This document shows, one piece after another, positions 19,101 through 29,535 of a stretch of 64,000 nucleotides of DNA. The notes beneath the pieces were generated by a model, which was not told the DNA's origin, did no database searches, and saw only the letters and a program-made list of their open reading frames with translations. The first letter of the stretch is position 1. Each line of letters begins with the position of its first letter. Both the position numbers and the translations under genes were made by a program. This DNA comes from Mesostigma viride (Eukaryota > Streptophyta > Mesostigmatophyceae > Mesostigmatales > Mesostigmataceae), in the NCBI GenBank assembly GCA_009746045.1, contig RPFO01000299.1, positions 370,001 through 434,000 on the forward strand, read 5' to 3'.

Positions 19101-21480
19101 AGGATGCGCCATGCCTGCAACCATTAAGGCTATGCTATGTTCACGGTCCTAGTAGGAACTAGCGTAGTATACCGACTGGCAACTACTCTGTGATTGGGGC
19201 ATGATGCAGACGATATCTGTCGGTTCGTTTAAACATTTGTGTAATTATTTTTCTGATGAGTTTAGCATTGTACTCCGTGGCATGCCTACACGCCTGACAT
19301 GCAAGTACTTACTTAGGAACTAGATGGCTTAAGGTGATGAAGAAACTCCCACACACCGGGTGAACAGCACAGAAGGGGGAGCGCAAGTGGAAGACCATTC
19401 CAACAAAGCAGGGCCAGCCGCGCATATCAGGGAACCTTCTTCCCTTCCACTCCATGGTGGCGGTGCCCTGGAAGCAAACGGATTACCAGCGACAATCGCC
19501 CTTCGCTGGGCCCTCTTCCCCTTGTTCCCAATATTCGGCTCAAGGGTTAGTTAGAGGTAGGTCACAGGCACGCACCTCGGTGGCGAGCTCCATCGCCTTG
19601 TCCTCCCACTCGTTCTGCGGACAAGGGGGGAACGCGGGGCGAAGCCAGCGGGCGCCATCAAGGTGAGGCGTCAGGCGCGAAAATGCATCCGACATGGGGT
19701 AAGAAGAAACACCCCAGTGATGGATGCCTCACACAACGCGCAAAACGTAAGACAGCACAACAAGCAAAATGTTAAACAGCACAGCAAGCGAAACGTGACA
19801 AAGCACAACAACCGAAATGTGACACAGCACAACTGAAACGTGACACAGCACAACAAGCAAAACATAACACAGCACAAGCAAAACGTGACACAGCACAACA
19901 AGCAAAACGTGACACAGCACAACAAGCGGAATGGCCATCAACTATACGCGGAGACGGCGTGTCACAGTGCTTTAAGGGGTTTTGGTTGTTGTAAACGTCA
20001 AAATGTTGATTTTTCAGCCCGATTCTTCCATCAAAATATTGACTTTTGCCCTGGCGTTGCGTCAACAATTTGACTTTCCCTCCATGCAGCGCGTCGCCCT
20101 TATCATTTCGATGGGGCCACCGGCTCAAAGCATACTTCATGTTGCTTGTGCTGTTAAGCGTTCACGTCAGGTAGCTATGGACAAACAGGATCTATTGCAG
20201 GTTACTACTTCTGTCCCATGATTGACGCCGTGCCCTTACCCAGAGTACAGGGTAAGGGTTGGCCCTGCCCCCCTCGATCGTGCTTGTCAACAAGTTGTGA
20301 CTTTTGACCAGTTCATACGCGTCAACATGTTGACTTTTTGTTTAAAAATTTTGTCGTCAACGTGTTGACTTTTTACCCTAAAATTTTGAGTTATAAAAAG
20401 AATTTTCGGTGTTTGCGTCAACATTTGACGAAAACGTCACGTTAGCAGAAGCACTGGCGTGTCAACAACAGATGGGGCGAACGCACTCCGGATGATGTCA
20501 CGGCGGCGGTGGACATGTCAAGTATGGCAAGGAGGGGCCAACAAAAGCCACGTGAAGAGGTAAAACAGCCTTGAACACTGATGGCCACGTTTCAGCAACT
20601 CGGTTACCATTTCCGCGTACACCCTACGGGTCATCGCAGGTGAGGTGCACCGCCTGCACGTCTCTGTTTTTTATCTTGACTGTTTTTATTCTAAATTATA
20701 AATCCAATAATATGACACGCGCGGCTTGTGTGCATTATTAGAGCAACATCAGTCAGCACGGGGTTCCCTGTTCGCTTGGGTCCACCGATCCATCCATTAT
20801 TGCGTGCCCCCGTGCTGACTGATGTTGCGCTGATAATACACAAGCCGCGCGTGTGCATGCCCGCTTACGCGACTGCTGCTCTGTGCACGCCAAGGCTTCC
20901 ACCCAGGTGTGCGTGCGGCCGGGCATGCAGCAGCATCTGGCCTCCTTCCCCAGGGTCCCCCCTCACTTGTGCACAGCAAGGGAGAGCCGCGCAGCGACGC
21001 GCCTACCTCGCGCACGTAGGGCATTTCTTGTATCCATGCTACTGTGTGTTCAAGCAGTTGGGTGTTTCTGGTCGATCAAGCAGAAGCAGACATGTCAAGC
21101 CACGCGTGAGATACGAGAAGGGGATGTGAGGTGGGAGAAGGGGCCGGGATGCCAGCACACACCACAAGGAAACGTTTGTGGATGCCCACGCGGACCGCTT
21201 GCTTCAGCCGCCGCACTTCATCCTGTCGTACGGCACATGGCACAACCAGAGGGTGCGCAGTGAGGCAGGGAATGGCGCCTTGGTCAGGTATAGTGACAAA
21301 ACCATGGCATACAATCATGCACATGGCACGTTCTAAGGTACCTAGAAAAGCACTGCCATGGCAATCGTCCTGGTGCGCATGGCAGGGAAGCAGTAAGCAA
21401 GCGCACACGCTGGCAACGAGAAAACGTGGGCACATGCGCGTGAGTTCCTCCCCGCACACACACGCGCACGTGTACACACA

Positions 21481-21568
<88 letters not shown>

Positions 21569-24500
21569 AGAGGTGACTCGCATTGTCAGGTGGGGAAGTT
21601 GTTTCGACCCCTCGACCCTTGACCCCACTTGCCACGGGGCATGTTTCCCAGCACCCCATGCACACTAGCCCTGGCTGTAACGGACATAATTCTTCAGGGG
21701 CAGTGCTGCCAACCCACAATTGCATGCCTGATGTGTGTCCAGGCCACCGTAACAGCCACCCTAAGGTAATCGGCCTCTTTGAGTCCTCACCACCAACCTA
21801 AAGCCGCCCATGGAAAAGCCCATAGGGCATTTGACCGCATTCGCCTGCCCACCCCACCATGATGTCCGCTCTAGTTGAATGGGCAGCACCCTTATTGGAC
21901 CTCTCACCATGATGGATAGCCAGCACCCTCGTTGAACCACTCACCTCGTTGAAGTCAGAGTTGGACAGCTCGTTGACGTGGTAGTCCTCAATCTTGCCCA
22001 GGTTGTTAAGCTGCAGCACCTTGCGAGTGAAGTAGCCGGCAACGAACTCGTACTCATTAGGCCTTTCGGTCACAGCTGCAATATAATAGTGCCGACCAGG
22101 ACCCAGGCAGACGGCACCAGCACAAACACAGATACACGTAAAAGACAAAGTTAGGTCCAAAAAGAAAGAAAGAAAGCAGTCGCTTAAACAAATGGAAAGC
22201 ATTTGCAAACCACGGACTCTACACATGTATTGAACCTGAGCAACCCAAGACAACCAGACTAAACATGTACCCCGCAATGCACGCAGCTGCAAACATGACC
22301 CCAACCATGCACTTGATAGTGACTAGCCTGGCATCAGGCACCTGATACAGTGACCAGACTGGCATCAGGCACTTGACACAGTGACCAGCCTGGCATCAGG
22401 CACTCGTACAGTGACCAGCCTGGCATCAGGCACTTGATACAGTGACCAGCCTGGCATCAGGCACTTGATACAATTACCAGCCTGGCATCAGGCACTTGAT
22501 GCAGTGACCAGACTGGCATCAGGCACTTGATACAGGTGACCAGCATGGCATCAGGTACTTGATACAATTACCAGCCTGGCATCAGGCACTTGATGCAGCG
22601 ACCAGACTGGCATCAGGCACTTGATACAGGTGACCAGCATGGCATCAGGCACTTGATACAATTACCAGCCTGGCATCAGGCACTTGATGCAGTGACCAGC
22701 CTGGCATCAGGCACTTGATGCAGTGACCAGACTGGCATCAGGCACTTGATGCAGTGACCAGACTGGCATCAGGCACTTGATGCAGTGACCAGACTGGCAT
22801 CAGGCACTTGATACAGGTGACCAGCCTGGCATAAGGCACTTGATGCAGTGACCAGACTGGCATCAGGCACTTGATACAGGTGACCAGCATGGCATCAGGT
22901 ACTTGATACAATTACCAGCCTGGCATCAGGCACTTGATGCAGTGACCAGCCTGGCATCAGGCACTTGATGCAGTGACCAGACTGGCATCAGGCACTTGAT
23001 ACAGGTGACCAGCATGGCATCAGGTACTTGATACAATTACCAGCCTGGCATCAGGCACTTGATGCAGTGACCAGCCTGGCATCAGGCACTTGATACAATT
23101 ACCAGCCTGGCATCAGGCACTTGATGCAGTGACCAGACTGGCATCAGGCACTTGATACAGGTGACCAGCATGGCATCAGGTACTTGATACAATTACCAGC
23201 CTGGCATCAGGCACTTGATGCAATGACCAGCCTGGCATCAGGCACTTGATGCAGTGACCAGCCTGGCATACCGACACCCGCAATGCTGCCCACCTGCCCC
23301 CCCCCCAAGAAACACACCCCGGTGACACTGCGACCAGCCAGCACTCTCACCCACATGTCCACACAGACCCTAGCACGAACACTCAGACCAGCATGCACAC
23401 CCTCCTGTCCCCGTGACCAGCCAACATGCCACCCCATCCACCCCTCCCTGTGACCAGCACACCTCGCCACCCACCCACCTGTCCCCGTGACCAGCCAACC
23501 CCTCCCCCACCCCTACCTGTCCCCGTGACCACCCACACCTCGCCACCCATCCACCTGTCCCCGTGCAAGCACCCCTCCCCACACACCCAACTGTCCTTGT
23601 GACCAGCGCATGCGCCCACCTGTCACCGTGACGAGCCGGTAGATGGGCTCGCCGTCCGTCTTCAGGCGGATGCGGACGATGGCGTCCACCAGCGCGGCCT
23701 CCGGCACCGTGGACTTGCCCATGAAGATGCCCTCCACGTTGAAGCGCTTGAGGAAGATGAGGGCCAAATTGGCGCGACAGATGGCGGCGTACTGAGGCTG
23801 CGGGGGGGACGGCGGGGGTGCGATCAGGGAGCCGCAGGGTGAAGATCTTGGACGGACAAGGGGATGAGGGCACGGACATGCACCATGCACGAATGGACAT
23901 ATGCGTGGGATGGGAGGGATGGACCAAGTAGGATTCGAGCATGGGCGATCAAAGGGGGTGTGGGTTGCCAGTCACAGGATCCTCCACAAGATGTTCGTTA
24001 CGCCGACAGCATCTATCGGATCGCAAGAGAGACGCAAGCAGAACGTATCAAAACATATCCCGGCAGAGGAACGAGGGAGAAGCAAGCAGAACAAATCATG
24101 CCTATTGATAGAGGGAGAAGCTCGCACAGACTGTCACGGCATTACAACGAGAACGTGGCCCAAGGCACTTGACAGCGAGGGGCGCCAAAAACCCAACAGA
24201 CCATGTTCCTTGTCCCCACGCGCTACTGTTAAACGCTTACTTGGCAGTGCGAGCAGAGCAAGCGCTGCACCTCCCCTCTTGAATTGCAGCCATAGCCACA
24301 TGGCCCGACAACATACCAGTACAGACTTTAATGTCATACCTCACACCAAACAGCATTTTAAAAAAATAAAAAAATTATAACATGACTCCGTTGGGAGATC
24401 ATGTAGCACGTATTCAATTGCTGGGTGGGGGTGAAGGGAGCCACGAAAACTAACTAAGCTAACTCTAAGCTAGTCTACCGAAATCCTAGCTACTCTACTC

Positions 24501-27500
24501 AGCAAAGCGCCCCTTCCTTCTGGGGGGGGGGGGGGGGTTGCCCGCAGGGGCTGGCGTGTGGGCCTGGACAATGGTCTGCCATCTCTTTTGTCCTGCATTG
24601 GCAGTCCAAGCTAGAGAGAGAGGCAAACAGGATATGGCTGGTGGTAAATACCACCCTACCGCGCACACAACAACACCCTTTCAATCGTGACAAGCCCCAT
24701 CTATTTCGCCTCCACCTGGCTGGACCATCAACCCCAACTCCAACCCCATCAACGCTCATGCCAAATCCCTCATGCCCGCTTACCCCTGAAGGCACAACCG
24801 GCGCCAGGTCCCCGCTGTCCCGCCGGGCCACTCCCTTGGGCCCCCCCTTGAGCCCATGGGGGATCAAGTCCCCCTCACGAACCCCCTTGTCCTTAAAATG
24901 GCCGCCGTGCGCTTTGTGGAAATGGCCCCCATGCCCACCATGCTGCCCGGCCCCCCCTCCCTGGGGCTTGCGCAGCCCCGCCTGGCTGCCCTTGGCCAGG
25001 TGCACCCCCAGGTACTTTTGCATCTCCATCTGGCCGACCACCTTCTTCTGGAACACGGCACGCAGCAGATCGTCGCACACGATGCGGTTCTTGTGGCGCG
25101 GGTGCTGCGGAATGTGGTGGGTGCGGGCAGCAGCAGCAATCACCCAAGAAGGAAGGAAGAGTGGGGGCGATTCGGGAGTGGGGGTGGGGGAGTCGGACAA
25201 CTATAAAGACGGGGCCATATCAACCGTCGTGCAGCATGACCATCGCAAGCATAGCAGTGGCACAAGATTAGCTTGCACTGTCGGACTTGCTTCTATCACC
25301 CAGCAAACAACAGCCGGGAAGCAGGCAGTGAGCCGCCTTGCCAGGTCGCCATGCAGGCATGTCGTGCACGAGCAGGAGCACTTGCACAAACCACTGGGTT
25401 GCCAGGAGTAGCGCGTCATGCAAGCCACGATGAGCCACAAGCCAAGGAGGCCTTGGGGGCCGAATGAATGGAGACAAAGGGTATGATCAAACATGGGCGG
25501 GTGTCACATGCACAAGAACGCCGATGCCCAGGTTGTGCCACCATTGCCTGCACCATAACCCCACCCCACCCCAACAAATCGCCGCTGCCCTCAACCCTCT
25601 TGCAAGGGCAGCTTCCCTTTCCCCCTCCTGCAATACCCTTCCGCGACTGCCCAGCGCCGCTGCCCTCTGCCATGCCAGCACCGCACCAGCAGGTTGTTCT
25701 TTGCCAGCGGCTCACCTGTAGGTTGTTCTTTCGGATGTAGTTCCACAACGGCTTCTGCATCACAAACCGGTGCATGGGCGCGCTGACGTCCGCGCCGCCC
25801 GCCTCCAGGACCGCCTTGAGTGCCGGCGACGCCCACCCGTCAAATGGCGCCACCTGTGGCAACCATCCCACCTCATCGGCCTCCTCCTTATCAATCACTG
25901 CCGATGACCGCTCGCGCTTCCGCCCACCCCCCCCGCCTTCCCTGCCCCCCTCCTCCTCCTCCTCCTCGCCCTCATCCTGCAGTCCGGCCAGATCGTCTGC
26001 CTCCGACGCCATCTCATCGTCGTCAATCCCGGCCACTGCTTCATCCTCCCCATCACTGCCCTCCCCTTCCTCCTCCTCCCCGAGCACCTCACGAACTTTC
26101 TTAAGGCGGCCTGCCCGTCCCCCCTTGGGCGACTTGGCCGGTGACTTCTTCTTGGTTGCTTTGCTGGCCCTGCCTGCCGCCGCCAACAAGGCGACGTCCG
26201 GCTTCCCCGTCATGTGTTTGAACGGATAGGACAGGCCCATGTCCGCTTTCATCTCGTCCCAGTAGAGCTTGAACAGCCCCTCCCAGGTGGTCTCGTCGGT
26301 CAGGTCCGCCTCGCAGGCATCCAGCCCTTCTAACATCCGTACCATCACGACACAGTCTGCGCACAGGCCAGACTTCGGGTTGTCCGGCTGCAGGTCAAAG
26401 GGATGGGCGTCCATGCACTCCTTGCAGAGCGCGGCCGGGCAGGTCAGGCAGCGCACAACCACCGTGTGGTGCTCGTCACTGCAGCCCATGCAAAAATGCC
26501 AGCCTGCAGGGGGGGGGGGGGCAAGGGGCGGGGGGTTGAAGACAAACAGGGGGGGGGGGGTGAACTTGCTGGCTTTACCCCACAGGACAAACCTGGTGAT
26601 TTGCTTGGTTGGTTGGCTGGCTTGGTACTCGTCAGTGGTTGCGTCCATGGGAGGGGTGACAGGCACAGCAAGTGGGTCGGTGGCTTGGTGGGTGGGTTGG
26701 TGGATGGGTAAGGGGACGTGATGGGCACCACAGGCGGGGACAACGCAGAGGTGGGGAAGAGGCAAGAGAGGGGGCAGAAGGGAGAGGGGGCAGAGAGGAG
26801 AGGCGGCAGAAGGGAGAGGAGAGGAGAGGAGAGGGGGGAGGTTGAAGGGAGAGGGGGAAAAAGGTGGCAGAGGGAGACGTGCGGGGCAGGGCAAGCTAGG
26901 GGTGGCAGTTAGAAGTTTGGCGGTGTTGATTGGGTGGCGGTTTTGGTTGGTTGGTGGTGCGATGGTGGTGGTGGTGGCAGTGTTGGTTGGGTGGTGGTTT
27001 TGGTTGCGTGGTGCTGGGAGGACGGTGGGCGGGGTCGTTGCAGTGGGAGGGCTGGGGAGATGGGATGCGTGATGGCCATGGGGTGCATGGTGGGAAGGTG
27101 AGGGGGGCAATCGGTGGAAGAAGCAGCTGATGACAACCAGGGGGGCAGCGAGGGCGACTCACCACAGGACCATCGCCCCTTTTCGTTCAGGAAGGAGTCG
27201 TCCCGACCGATGCACGAAAGGTGGTAGGACTTGGGGCACAACCTGCAACGATCGGATGGGATGAGAGCACGCAGGAAAAAGCACCAGCAAAGGCCGGCAT
27301 GGTCCATCAGGCAGGACGTGACTAGAGCCCACCTGAAACCTTACCAAAGTGCCTACCCTTTGAAAAAGAGGTTAGTGACAGAAAAACGGCATTCATGTCG
27401 TCAAATCGCAACCAGCAAGAAACGTGACCGCACGCTGTGCCAAAAACGTTTTCTAACACATCGCAGCGTATGAGTACGGACAACCAAACAGGTGAACGAC

Positions 27501-28218
27501 TAGCTCACGGATGCATGCAAGCAAGCCAGCATAAAGACCCCGAAAGGACCCCGACGCACCGTCGGTCGCACACCACCAGGTCCCCTCCATCCTTGCAGAT
27601 GAAGCAGACGTCCTCCTCGTTAGGCTTGCGCACGTAACTGCCCTTGGCCTTCTCCGGCTGCGGCGCACAGCCATCTGCTACAGGTAGCTCCTGGGTGTCG
27701 TCCCCATCCTCATGGGCATCCATCGTGTCCTGCATGTCATCCGAGGCATCTTCCTCCTCATACTTGGCCCCATGGTCGACCGCCTGGACGTCTTCTAACG
27801 AGGCCTGGACAGGGTCCCCCTTCGGCTTGCCAGGGGTTGCGTCGTCGTCATATTTTGCAACTTGGCGCTCTGGCGGAATGAGGGACCCATTCCCCGGGTC
27901 GTCTTCTGAGCGGCATGCACGGGACCCATCCTCCGGTGTTGCAGGTTGGAGCGGAGGCTGCGAAAAAGGCTCGTGATCCGTGGTGTTAATGGGAGAGCTT
28001 ACAGATGCGCTGGCTACGGGTGCGTGGAGCGATTCGGCCGGCCTTTTCTCCGAGGACCAAGTACCCTCCTCTGGGAAAGCGTGTTCAGCTTGCACGTCCA
28101 AATCTTTTATGTTCGGAGACCGGCGCTCCATATCGCTCGTCGCAGGAGGGTTTTCCTCTTTCACGGGCCGATTTGGGCTTGGCAAGCTATCAAAACCCGG
28201 ATCAATCTCTGACGACAT
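16162..28218 (-). CDS. NERD-like chromatin protein: PHD, SWIB, Plus3, GYF, GW-rich tail
   Basis: Exons (minus strand, in order): 28218-27560, 27242-27163, 26503-25716, 25104-about 24883, 23797-23620, 22075-21945, 21222-21163, 19614-19576, 18796-18116 and 17522-16162; about 1,400 residues. Phases agree at nearly all joins. Domains: acidic N-terminus; PHD finger over exons 1-3 (CFICKDGGDLVVCD, LCPKSYHLSCIG, WHFCMGC); SWIB over exons 3-4 (PLWNYIRKNNLQ, IVCDDLLRAVF); Plus3 over exons 5-7 (YAAICRANLALIFLKRF, EPIYRLVTVTAVTE, VLQLNNLGKIEDYHVNELS, DEVRRLKQAV); helical linker (RVEALRAKLSNLRNRAN); Arg/Glu/Asp-rich tract; GYF (VGWMYRDPKGVVQGPF). In Arabidopsis NERD this set acts in RNA-directed chromatin silencing, with GW motifs binding Argonaute. 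Exon 10 here has at least ten GW/WG motifs. The plant C-terminal CCCH finger is not seen. Oddities: exon 9 is out of frame at an 11-C run (18294-18304), exon 4's donor is uncertain, and a short exon after exon 7 may be missed. Confidence 0.85.
16880..17050 (-). other. GYF domain within exon 10 of the NERD-like gene
   Basis: Coded residues VGWMYRDPKGVVQGPF, then FKLRGWQLKGFF and TELLVWQQ. This fits the GYF pattern: an aromatic start, DPxGxxQGPF, then W-x-x-x-GFF. GYF domains bind proline-rich peptides. In the NERD family it follows Plus3, as here. Confidence 0.88.
17819..18106. repeat. 16-bp minisatellite in the last intron of the NERD-like gene
   Basis: Unit TGCCAGCACCAACACA, with variants having CATC for CACC and ACGCA for ACACA, about 18 copies. 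It lies inside intron 17523-18115, whose donor GTGCGT is at 18115-18110 and whose acceptor is at 17525-17523. With a 16-bp period it gives a 48-bp, three-unit coding illusion in every frame. Confidence 0.93.
18294..18304. other. 11-C homopolymer at an apparent frameshift
   Basis: Before this run, exon 9 of the NERD-like gene reads in the frame giving RGDRRRRGYEGGG. After it the plausible frame gives RDRERERSKDREEERGRERE, which is one base off. Twelve bases instead of eleven would join them, and would also give exon 9 the phase needed to splice to exon 10. Either a sequencing or assembly slip, or a real frameshift allele. Confidence 0.7.
19190..19312 (+). repeat. Dispersed repeat, copy 2, in a NERD-like gene intron
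   Basis: Second copy of the element at 5085-5199: GGCATGATGCAGACGATAT, TTTGTGTAATTATTTTTCTG, TACTCCGTGGCATGCCT, then GCAAGTACTTACTT. It sits in intron 18797-19575. Confidence 0.7.
19738..19932. repeat. 24-bp minisatellite (AAACGTGACACAGCACAACAAGC)
   Basis: About eight degenerate copies built from GTGACACAGCACAAC, AAGC and AAAAC words, in intron 19615-21162 of the NERD-like gene. Confidence 0.8.
19995..20475. repeat. Cluster of GTCAACA/TGTTGAC palindromic words
   Basis: GTCAAAATGTTGATTTTT (19997), CAAAATATTGACTTTT (20032), GTCAACAATTTGACTTT (20062), GTCAACAAGTTGTGACTTTT (20287), GTCAACATGTTGACTTTTT (20321), GTCAACGTGTTGACTTTTT (20353) and GTCAACATTTGACG (20418). Seven related near-palindromes fall in about 430 bp of one NERD-like gene intron. 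Confidence 0.65.
20715..20854. mobile_element. MITE-like perfect hairpin in a NERD-like gene intron
   Basis: The left arm (20715-20763, ACACGCGCGGCTTGTG to CAGCACGGGG) and right arm (20808-20854, CCCCGTGCTGACTG to CCGCGCGTGT) are inverted repeats of about 48 bp with about four differences, around a 44-bp loop. Typical of a non-autonomous DNA element. A long hairpin RNA would form if it is transcribed with the intron. Confidence 0.75.
21468..21566. repeat. (CA)n(GA)n dinucleotide tract
   Basis: Pure CA repeats pass into about 34 GA repeats within intron 21223-21944 of the NERD-like gene. Confidence 0.95.
22308..23275. repeat. 31-bp minisatellite, about 31 copies, with higher-order order
   Basis: Core GACCAGCCTGGCATCAGGCA followed by CTTGATACAGT. 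Three variants recur in order: ACAATTACCAGCC, GCAGTGACCAGAC and ACAGGTGACCAGCATGG. This makes a 93-95 bp higher-order unit, repeated at about 22445, 22560, 22655, 22905, 23030 and 23090. All in intron 22076-23619. A degenerate GTGACCAGCC tract continues to about 23600. Confidence 0.92.
24378..24480. repeat. Fragment of the CTCCGTTGGGAG dispersed repeat
   Basis: CATGACTCCGTTGGGAGATC and ATGTAGCACGTA match the start of the repeats at 5214 and 5531. The rest has diverged into CTAAGCTAG-like words. Located in a NERD-like gene intron (23798-24882). Confidence 0.55.
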
Positions 28219-29535
28219 GCTGACTATGTCGAGATAACCTGCTTTCCAAGTTGGCCTGCCGGATAGCAGCGACGTACAGTGGGAACAGCAACGTTGTCGC
28301 GGATCTGTTTCCAGAAGGTAGTTATTGTTGGTTTCCTATACGAAGGCAAACGCTAAGGACCATCAGCCCCCGAGCTAAGGCTCGATTGCATTGGCAAAAC
28401 CCGCAATAATATCTCTCCCGGCCGCGCTCAAGGCTGCGACGCCCTTAGACTACCGTTGTCCACAATTATTGACTCATGCTCGCTTTTCTTCCGCTCCAAT
28501 CGGCAAAAGCGTTGCTAGCAGCCACCTACATTGTGCATCACGAACTAGTGCTAACATCGTAGTCTTGATACCACGCAATCAGCAACAAATTACCCCGGTT
28601 AAATGTTGCCTGTCGCCCTAATCAAAACCAGAAACAATATCGTGCCAATTCCTGCGTGCGACAGTGGGGCTACCGAAGCGCTCGGCACGATTCCATCGTG
28701 CTTGCATGGTTAGACTGGCGGCAGCACGATTCGTCTGGACACCTGACTGGTGCCTAGTGGGTCAATGAAATGCGGATATCCTAGTTTAGTAAATTATGAC
28801 TGGATAATAGTTGTTTTCACAACCTCGATTTCGCAGCGGCCGAGGTTGTGAACGTACTGTACTGTCAGTCGTGATCAGTCAGTCAGTCAGTTGGATCCCA
28901 CGCCGAACGTATGAAGTGTATGCAAACTTTGCACAACTGTATATAGTCGGGCCAGCCAAGCAGGGCCCGCGCTAGCCAAATGCGTTGTCCGCTGGTGGTT
29001 TCCCGCGCATTTTTTGTTGGGGGGGGGGCAGCAAATCTACTACTCTCGTGTTTTCGATTGACGAAAACGATCTTCCATGATCTTCCATGCGTTGCGCAGG
29101 GCGCAGGCGTAGAAGATGATGCAAAACATCACTCACCGAACGCGTGTTGAAGGAATGGTGGACGCTTCATCTATGTATCGCAGCCTCTGCTAGTCCGTAG
29201 TCATGATGATTCAGAAAAGGTTTTACCATGGGTTATACCTGGCGACCAGCGCGTCCTAACGTGTGCTAACCCGATGGGCATCTTTAGGCGCCTGGCGGAC
29301 TTTCGAACCCTGCGGCGGCTTCCTTATCTCCCTAGACTTGTACCTATTGTGGCATTCCGTCGGCTAGTATCACGGCGTCGAACACGCCAGAGGTCAGGCA
29401 TGTGTGGTAACCGAGGCAACGGCATGACGCCGGGCGTTGTTTCTGCAAAGTTTCCGTTTGAAAGGAACGTTGACGAGTGGGTTAGGGGCCTGGAAGCCTT
29501 GAAGTGAATTTCGCTGGCCAGTTAGCCTGTCCGAA
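28219..29535. promoter_or_regulatory. Divergent intergenic region (NERD-like / coiled-coil genes)
   Basis: The two start codons face away from each other across 1.3 kb, so both promoters should lie here. There is a QTCAG-type microrepeat CAGTCAGTCAGT near 28880 and a 9-G run near 29018. A 77-residue frame at 29274-29507 lies just before the coiled-coil start and may be 5' leader. No clear TATA-type element picked out with confidence. Confidence 0.45.

Noticed and set aside
24499-25200. Single 233-residue protein
   Set aside because: Only the part 25104 to about 24883 is exonic (second half of the SWIB domain); the rest is intron.
29274-29507. 77-residue plus-strand protein before the coiled-coil gene
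   Set aside because: No recognised motif. It lies in the presumed promoter or leader and has no splice link in phase; at most an upstream frame.
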